Assembly (NCBI RefSeq): GCF_033958435.1
Contig: NC_134148.1
Coordinates: 10,208,501 to 10,272,500 of the forward strand
Reading direction: 5' to 3'
DNA length: 64,000 bases
From: Carettochelys insculpta
Taxonomy: Eukaryota > Chordata > Testudines > Carettochelyidae
The position numbers were made by a program, and so were the translations under genes. How positions within the stretch are numbered: the stretch's first letter is position 1; every line of letters starts with the position of its first letter. Below the pieces are notes generated by a model, which made no database searches, had not been told where the DNA came from, and was given only the letters and a program-made list of their open reading frames with translations. Below, one piece after another: positions 44,301 through 53,300 of this stretch.

Positions 44301-47300
44301 TAGTTGGAGTCTGCAACATAGCGGAGGGCTGTGAGAAAGCAACTCCACAGCCCTGTGCGGAGAGGGGCTGCAATGCCTCCTCTTGTGTGCAGTCTTCCCC
44401 CTCCCTTGAGGAGGTAACTCCGCCCCTGACATACAGGGGATCCCGGCCCCGTCCGCACCGAGCTCGGCACACTCGAAGTCGGTGCCGCACGTGCGGTGTC
44501 CTTCGGTGCCGGCAGGCTGCGTGCCTGCGCGCTCTGCACCGCCGGTTTTCCGGGGGTCGGTGGTACCGGCGCTTGTTTAGCCGCCGCCCTGCCTGCGGTG
44601 CAGGGCAGCTGGCTGATTATCGAAGGGTGAGCCGCTTGCACGTGGCTCTCCGTGCCGCCGCCGATCAGCTGTTGCTGCGGCTGGGGGCTGCTCGCTCCTC
44701 CCGTCCCGCTCGCTGTTGCTGCCGGCAGGGATCGGGCTGGGGAGCATACAGGGCATTCCGGCGTCCGCACCGAGCTCGGCACGCTCAAGGGCGGTGCCGC
44801 ATGTGCGGTGTCCTCCAGTGCCGGCAGGCTACATGCCTGCGCGCTCTGCACCGCCGGTTCCTCGGGCGTCAGTGCCGCTGCTCGCGGTGCCGCCGGTACC
44901 GGCGCTTGTTTAGCCGCCGCCCTGCCTGCGGTGCGGGGTGGCTGGCTGAGTATCGGAGGCTGAGCCGCTTCCACGTGGCTCTCCGTGCCGCCGCCGATCA
45001 GCTGTTGCTGCGGCTGGGGGCTGCTCGCTCCTCCCGTCCCGCTCGCCGTTGCTGCCGGCAGGGATCGGGCTGGGGAGCATACAGGGGATTCCGGCCCCGT
45101 CCGCACCGAGCTCGGCACGCTTGAGGGCGATGCCGCATGTGCGGTGTCCTCCGGTGCCGGCAGGCTACGTGCCTGCGCGCTCTGCACCGCCGGTTCCCCG
45201 GGGGTCAGTGTCGCTGCCTGCGGTGCCGCCGGTACCGGCGTTTGCTTAGCCGCCGCCCTGCCTGCGGTGCGGGGTGGCTGGCTGAGTATCGGAGGCTGAG
45301 CCGTTTCCACGTGGCTCTCCGTGCCGCCGCCGATCAGCTGTTGCTGCGGCTGGGGGCTGCTTGCTCCTCCCGTCCCGCTCGCTGTTGCTGCCGGCAGGGA
45401 TTGGGCTGGAGATACTTTCCTCCGTTTCTGCGCTGATGGAATGAGGGAGGCAGCTTTCCTTTTAAGGGCCCCGGAGGGTCCCTCCTGCTGCGGCTGCTCC
45501 GGCGCTTCTGGCTGGAGGGCCTTATCAAGAAGCAGCATTTTTTTTTTTTTTTTTAAAGCCTGAAGAGGACATTGTTGATGAGTCTTTGAGTTTTTAAGTG
45601 GGTACTTAGCACCTTCTTTGTGCCGTTTTCCCCGTCCGATGGCCTGCCTTAGCAGGAGGGCTGATAGCCCTAGCTCCTGGCCTCCGGCGCTTGTTACTGG
45701 GACTGGCTGAGCTGTCCCTCTCCTAGCTTGTTCGTTGTTGTTTTTTTTTTTTTTTTTTTTTTTTACAAAATAACAACCGGCTAGCTTATAGTAGCCTAAG
45801 TGCCTGAAAAAAACTTTAAGAAAAAACAGATAAAGTCGTTGAATACACTACTTGGCCTTAGCCTAGTTGGATTTCGTCTGCAGCCGACGGCGGTTAAGAG
45901 GAACTGGCGGGGACCGGATCGCGCACATGGCCGGGAGTGCGCGGGGGAGCGGCGCGCACCGGCGCATGCGCGGTCCAGCAGAAACTGCTTGGAAGATCCG
46001 ATCTGCGGCGCCGGGCGAGCCCGACACCTAATGTGGAGCACCCACGGGGACACTCGAAGAAGAACTCCCATTTAGTCACTTCCAAAGAGATATTTACATC
46101 GCAACTGTGCCATTGTTCCTATGTACATTGATATTGCACTTATAGTATTTTTTGTGCTTTAAATGCTCCCATTTAGAAGGAGATTCCTAGCTAGACTGCT
46201 AATTCAACCAGAGCAAAGCAGCATTCCTGTATGCACAATGAAATGTGTTTCCATAATGTAGTACTATACAAAGAAAGAAACAATTTTTCTGCTGAGGCAA
46301 GGAAAAAACTCATCCAATCAATTTATGCTTATCTGACACAAAACCTCAAGCTAACTGCTGTCTCCTGATCTTATGCCTGGAAGACATTAAAGTGAAAGGA
46401 CAATAGTAATTAGTAACAACTGGGAGTGCTGACTTTTAAAAAAAATAAATGTAAATTCCTAACACTATCACATTTTGCCGTGTTCTTAATGTTTAATGAA
46501 AATAAATATTTCAAACAGTAACAGTGAAAGCTGTGGTAGTCTATATACTATCAAAACAAAAAAGCAGTCCAGTAGCACTTTAAAGACTAACAGAATAATT
46601 TATTAGGTGATGAGCTTTTGTCAGACAGACCCACTTCTTCAGATCATAGCCATACAGAAAAGACTCAATATTGAGTCAGTTCTGGCATGGCTATGATATG
46701 AAGAAGTGGGTCTGTCCCACAAAAGCTCATCGCCTAATAAATTATTCTGTTAGTCTTTAAAGTGCTATTGGAGAGCTTTTTTGTTAAAATATTTCAAAGT
46801 AATTAATAATACAAAGAATCAGAACAATTTGATAGTTTATATCATCAGGTTTCCAACCATTTGCCAAGCTACAGAAAACCTGCACAGTGAAATTACAAGC
46901 TGTCTCCTTCAGGCCTGTTCAATATACTGTCTATTCTACTATGTATTTGAGAGCATTTATCTATATGTTCATCTGTCTCTTTATTTAAGAGCTCCTCCTA
47001 AAAGGTAAGAGCTAGGGCCACCAAATTAACTATACAGCTTCCTCTTACCACAACTTGAAGAAATGTAAGGGTTGGGTAGTGCCACAAAAATGGGATGTGC
47101 CTGCAATAATGGGATTGCTTCTTATACAACCATACAGAAAAGAGAGAATCACCAGACAGGTGAAATGGGCTGGCTGGGGGCACCTGTCCCCAGTAGAGGA
47201 CTGTTTCAATTCTGAGCCTCCTACCTCTCTAGCCCCTAACCAGCCTTTAGGAAAGGCAGAGGACAGGACTGAAGCTCTGCTGTCTGATTCATACAGGAAC

Positions 47301-50300
47301 ATTTCTGCCTGTTCCCCTTTGCCAGAGAACAAGGGGAAAGTGCAATTTGCTGCATTCCTCACTTTGGCTGGGGAGTGCAGGAGGAAGACAAACCTGGACG
47401 TGCCCCAGCTGGGAGACATGCACCCCTCCCCCACCTGTGCCCAGTGGAGCTGCAGCGACCATGGAGAGGCTTCTCACCTGGCACTAAGTTGCTGAGGTGA
47501 AAGAGGGCTGGGGTAGTCCTCTCTCCCAGAGGTAGCATGCACAATGAATCCCTCATCCTCAGCCTCACCCCTGAGCAATGATTTCGATGCATGTACATTT
47601 TCACTTTATTTTCCAAAAATCAAAAATTTAAGACCTGAGCAATGCTGGGTAAAATCTTCCATTATTGCAGTGGAGGCAAATTTACAAAACTATCTGTACA
47701 CTGGTCTCAGCGAGGACAGATCATTTTTCAGGCAAAGCTACCTTTCAAGGCCCACTGATTTTCCAGACTCAGATCAGTGGAGGACTGAAAGATTTTGGGT
47801 TAGATACTCTAAAATCCAACATAACAACATCCTGTACTCCACTCTAAGAGGACTGTTAGACAGACATGATTTGTGGTGCATGTATTTTGCATGAACAAAG
47901 AATCTTAATTATTAAGGTTATTTTATACTAAAGATATACTCCTTGCCCTATAAGACTAGTGATTCCAAGCAAAGCAGTTATATTTAGAATTAATTAAAAA
48001 TGGATCAAGGAACACTAAGCACACACTGTGGTCACACCTATGCACTACTCACCTGCCCTGCTCAGGTCTGTTTAACATGTAATCTCTTTTGATGCACAGA
48101 TCAGGACTGACTTAACTCTCAGCTAATCTTAACATAAGAAGTCTGCCCAGTGACCAAAATCCATGCTGAACTGAATGTTAGCATTCCTGCCTAAAGCAAA
48201 ATAAATGTTTTGGTTTCAGTGCTGTTTTCAGTTTAGCAGAACATACATGGAAAAAATAACTCAGGAAGTGTCAGCATTTCCAGACCAAAAGACACCCAAA
48301 AGTGCTTCAGTTTCAAAACAGAGTTATAGGAATACTGAAGAAAATGCTGTAACATTGTCAAAGACAAATTAAAGCAATAGTTGCTTCAAGGGTCTCTTCT
48401 AGCTGAGATGCAAATACAGACTGTTGTACTGCTGGAAAATAATCCCGTTATGTCAAAGCTTGAATGTACTGCCACTACCTGTTTCACTCATGTAAAACAC
48501 CTATTGCCCATTTATAATTAACGGGCCATTGATTACTCTGGATAACTTTGTTTAACTTGAATTCAAAAAAAGACAGTTATGTACTGAAAAAAATGGAATT
48601 GGTTTTATTTTGCAAGATATTGAATCAAATCATCACATTTACAGCCGTGAGATAAAGTATTTATTTTGACCAAATCTAATAACTACTATGAAAATAATCA
48701 ATTTAAGACACACAATAAAAGTTGAGTGCTTTGACTAAGAGGCAGCTCAATGTGATGCTACTTTAGTTCACTTCTTTAGATATTGCTTTAAATAGAAGAA
48801 ATGATGTTGGAGGGAACTTTGATACATGCGTGAAGTCCCTTCGTGATTATAAGTTGTTGAAGGAATTAAAACGATATCTTACATGCAACATTTGCTGCTT
48901 GCAGAGAGACCTGAATTTTCTTGCAAAATTACTGAGCGGGAAACACCATTAAAGCCACCTTGGAGTTCCAAATGTAGATGATCCAACAGGTAACGCATGA
49001 ATTCATGGGCATCTTGCTGCTGGTATCCCCTTAATATAAAAAAGTTCAGTAAATTTAAAGAGACTGCATATTGGCCCAAAGTAGTTCCAAAATACACACC
49101 AAAGGAACAGCCTGTCACTTAGTACCTTACAGGATACACTTGTTCATGCAATTTCCAATACTGTGGCTGTAGTCTGAAAGCATGGAGTGAATAGCTCTGG
49201 AGACACTAAGCAATTAGCTCAGATCAGACTGCAATATGATCTCAAAGGCACAGCTTGTGTTACACACATGGATGTCACTGTCAGAATTCTAAACTTCTCA
49301 TTCCTCTTAACCAAACATTTTTCAAGGATTTTAGATTTAAAAGCAACTTTTTAACAATACAAAGCAGTGCTGGACACTGAGCAATAGCTGACCGTGCACT
49401 TGGGTTTGTGTGACAAGTACCAGGTCAGTCTGCCTCTTGAACAGTTCTGAGAAGGAATGGGCAGTGACTCTCACTACTGTGCAGTAAGGATCTTCATGAC
49501 TACTCCATATTGCAGGTGAGACAGTGTCACACTTGAACTGGGCCACTGCAGCAGCTGACCAACAGTGAACCTATATGGTTATGGAGGATGCTGATGGTTT
49601 ACATTAAGCAAGTTTGCAGTTTGAACAGCTGCATCAGTTTGCTCTGACCATCATTAACGATGTACACCATACTAAAATCCTGGACTGGAAAAACATGGTC
49701 TTACACACTTTTTTGGCATATAAGATAACCAGTAGTTTTTGGACCACAGTTCTAAGCAGATTTTCTTCACACACCAAACCCATCACTTCTCCAAAGTGGT
49801 CATTCCCAGGCTGCGTTTTCTCCCCAAGCTGCTGCAGTAAAGGTAGGAGTTCTTTGAAACAACAGGGATTTAATCCCCTACTCCTAGGCTAGGCTAGACT
49901 AGGCTATGGAACAACGTTAATTGTATGGAAGGATTTCAACCTCCACTCTGTATCAGAGAGGTAGCTGTGTTAGTCTGTAGTTTTGAGAACAAGTAGTAGT
50001 CTTGTGGCACCTTATAGACTAACAGATATTTTGGAGCATAAGCTTTCGTGGGCAAAGACCCGCTTCATCAGAATACCCCTCTGAAACCACCCCCCCACTC
50101 ATGCATCTGATGAAGAGGGTCTTTGCCCACGAAAGCTTATGCTCCAAAATATCTGTTAGTCTACAAGGTGCCACAAGACTTCTTGTTGTTAACCTCCACT
50201 CTGGGTATTCTTGCAACATTTGAGTGAAGAAATTAATCTGATGCATAACAATTCTCACTACATTTGGACTCTGATCTGAGCCTATTGAAGGTGGAACCTC

Positions 50301-53300
50301 CTTCGAATCTCAGAAGTACACTGAAAGAAAGAGCCAAAAGATGTTGTTCAAACAAGAAGCAATCAGTACTTCACTGCTAATTAGGCTGTGGGAAGCCAAC
50401 AGCTCTCAGGTAAGCAGGTTTTTACAAATAAAGCAATAAGCTGAAAGATGTAACTATTCAAGGAAAGTCAGGCAGAATCTTTATGAAAACACCATGAGAC
50501 TCCAAGCAGCCCCAAATGAAGTGAGGGGATACATCATTTCACATAACAAGTATGACTCATCACTACAACCCTCAGAGGATTAGTACAGAAGGTCCAAAAC
50601 TATGGTGCACAGAGAGCTTTGCACGCTGCACTGATGGCCCTTACAATTTCTCTAATAAGCTAAAACCCATTACATATAGTTCTACTCTTCCATACAAGCA
50701 ACTGATGCAGTTACCAACAGGATAATATGTGACTGAGGGGGATGGGTGGTGGTGTTTACTGTCACGAACAGAACGGGAAGCATCTATGCAAAACTATCAC
50801 AAAGTGAACACATCTTAGAGTTGGAGAGCCAGTGGTTTAAGCCAAGTGAGCACTGAATGCGGAAGTTGGCACATGCTCATAGGAGAGGTGATATGCTTAA
50901 TGCAGAATGTACTCACTCCACACCAAGCGTCCTACAAATCTCAGCCAAGATGAGTAAACTCTAAAGCCTTAAATAAGCCTCCCTGCTTTGTCCCCAAGTA
51001 AGCATAACAAGCACTTTTTCCTCTAAAGGAGCAGTTACAAGGACCATTATTAAGGGAAACTACCTTGCTTTGCCATTGCAGCGTTGAAAAGCAGAGCTGT
51101 GAATCAAACATAGGAATCATCTGCTAGTAACCATGAAAACAAAGGCAGTCATGACTCAGAACCTTTAGAGTAGATTATTGCTGCGCTGCATCCAGCTGAA
51201 GCCAGTCTACAAACTCCTAAGAATATCAGCTTGGCTTCCCCTCCAATTCCTTCTATGTCATTGGTGGAACAATGAAGTGCTTTATTCAATTGGTCAGGGA
51301 AATTTTTGTTACAGTACAGTAATTACTGTGCAACAAATATGCAATCAAGATGTATAATTTTCCTGATTGTCATTTATCTTCATCAGGTCACTAGAGACGG
51401 AATTCAAAAATAAAAAGATTATCTGGAAAAGGATGAGATATCTGCAAGTTAACTTTGTATAGATACTAAATGTAAGAGGTTTAATGTGCAGTACAATTTG
51501 TATATTACCGTAGAAGGAATGAATGAAGCAGAATTCTTTCTGAGCTATGTGAAACAAATGTAAAAGACTGGGGTTTAAATGCAGAAAAAAATTAGAAGTT
51601 ACTGAGTTAATGCAGGAAATACTTGATTTTAAATAGCTTACAGTTATAACAGAAGAAAGAAAATTTATGGGAATGGCATTATCAGCAAGAATATTTTAAA
51701 TGAAATGGGATGTATTTGATCTGAAATGTGATGAAATGTAATTTGTAAATGTCTTCTTGTTGTTCATTTGTATAATACAGCACTTCGTGAGGTCTGTGTT
51801 CAATTCACCCAAGTGCAAATATATTCGCAATATTAACTGAACAATCTAAAATAAAATTACCTAAGTTTCTCTAATGGGGAACATAGCTGCTCACAGAAAG
51901 CTCATGTTTTGCAAAACAGCAGATCCCAATGCCCCTTAACAATTCAGTCTAGCCTGTTCATGTTCTCTTTCCCTTGGGCAACAAAATATGGTACAAAAGA
52001 AACAGTCACATACCAGTGGGGGAGGAGGGCAACACCACTTCATGATTCAGGAAGCATAATAAGCATACTTCAATTCCCCCACCAATGGGCTATGGAGCTC
52101 TCTTGGTGTGCAGCAGGCCTGCCCCATAGGCTGCTCAGAGACCAAGCTTTCATGGCAAAGAAACAGCATGCAGAGGCACACTTGCATCCCACCAAACTGT
52201 ACAATATAAATTCCTAGCCATGAGCTGTAGCTCCTATTCCTACATAGATTTGGAGGGATCTACACTGCAATATCAGCAATTTCTGTTGCTACATGTTTTC
52301 ATTAGGGAGACTGGACCCATAGCGACAAGGGTGAGCAGATATACAGTTCCCTGCCACCAGCATCAACCACATCAAAGGCTGCAATTCATGGGAAAAACTA
52401 ACCAAAATCAAATCTCAGCTACAAGACCTTCCCGTTGCTGTACACTGTGCAAGAACAAGCAGCATAGCTGACTTGTTGCTGTCATGCCACTGGCTCCAAC
52501 TCCATCCCTTCCAAGTATAATCCCTCTGAGCTGGTGAACACTGCAGTGGAAGACCAGGGATTTTACATGGAGCACCAGTAACTTAGGCAGCATGATGTAA
52601 TTTATCACATCTATTTTCCACCTACACCCAAGACTACCTCTTCCCACCCCAACTGCAGGGAAGAACACACTAAGTGGCTAACTTTCCTTTCCATGTGGTT
52701 TATTGTATTATTTTGCTCCACTGAACAGAAGGGCAGATATGGCTGAAGGAAGACTGAGTGAGCTACTAGCACCTTTCACTAAAGAACTGTTCCTACACAG
52801 CTGGTGTTACCAATGGGTCACAAATTTCCCCTCCCCCCTAAAAATGCCAAGTTCCCAGAAAATGGCAGCACTTTACGTTAAAAGCCATGACAGAACCCAC
52901 AGTGCTGAAAATTTGCTCAACAACAGATATCCCTGTTCAGTCACACAAGACCTGTACTGCTGGCTTATTATTAATAATGGTGGAACTTGTCAAATACATT
53001 AGAGATGGTGTTCTTATGCCTAGAACATTTTGGCGATTTTTTCAAGCTACTGGTATTAAACTTCCTTGATTCTCCGAAGCCAGTAAAACACATATTAGAC
53101 ATTGCGATAAATTTTACAGATGCCCTTTTATTATCTAGATTATTCAGCTAAAGGAGTGTTTACAGCATCTTTTCAGCACTGATGGAGATGTAACAGATAA
53201 CAGAACATCTTTACTACTTGAGAACATGGAGCAACTTACCTTCACAAATCCTAACAGGTTTCAGTGCTCCTTTGAAAGAGGTTCAGGGGCCAGGACAGAC

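Larger units (their letters stand above)
40079..46064 (-). mobile_element. DIRS copy D in USP3 intron, 6.0 kb
   Basis: Copy D lies sense to USP3 in the intron between the exons at 48883 and 39631. It has terminal repeats, an ICR (40343-40440) and gag/RT/RNase H/YR remnants, with several internal deletions relative to B. It is almost identical to copy E, including the same deletions, but has different flanking DNA, so the two are separate insertions of one subfamily. The left end joins 'aaagattc' and the right end 'ctcccattt' with no target duplication. Confidence 0.95.

Noticed and set aside
44117..45124. Plus-strand open frame of 335 codons, and a like one of 349 codons at 60531-61580
   Set aside because: Both are Arg/Cys/Ala-rich readings of the opposite strand of the triplicated gag segment. 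The frame is open because GC-rich codons avoid stops, and the repeat period shows in it.
44451..45410. CRISPR-like array
   Set aside because: The units are 312-336 bp, abut directly and have no unique spacers. This is a eukaryotic locus.
47055..47495. A 146-codon plus-strand frame in a USP3 intron
   Set aside because: It overlaps a repeat that also occurs at 13330 and 31556, and no family motif is visible.
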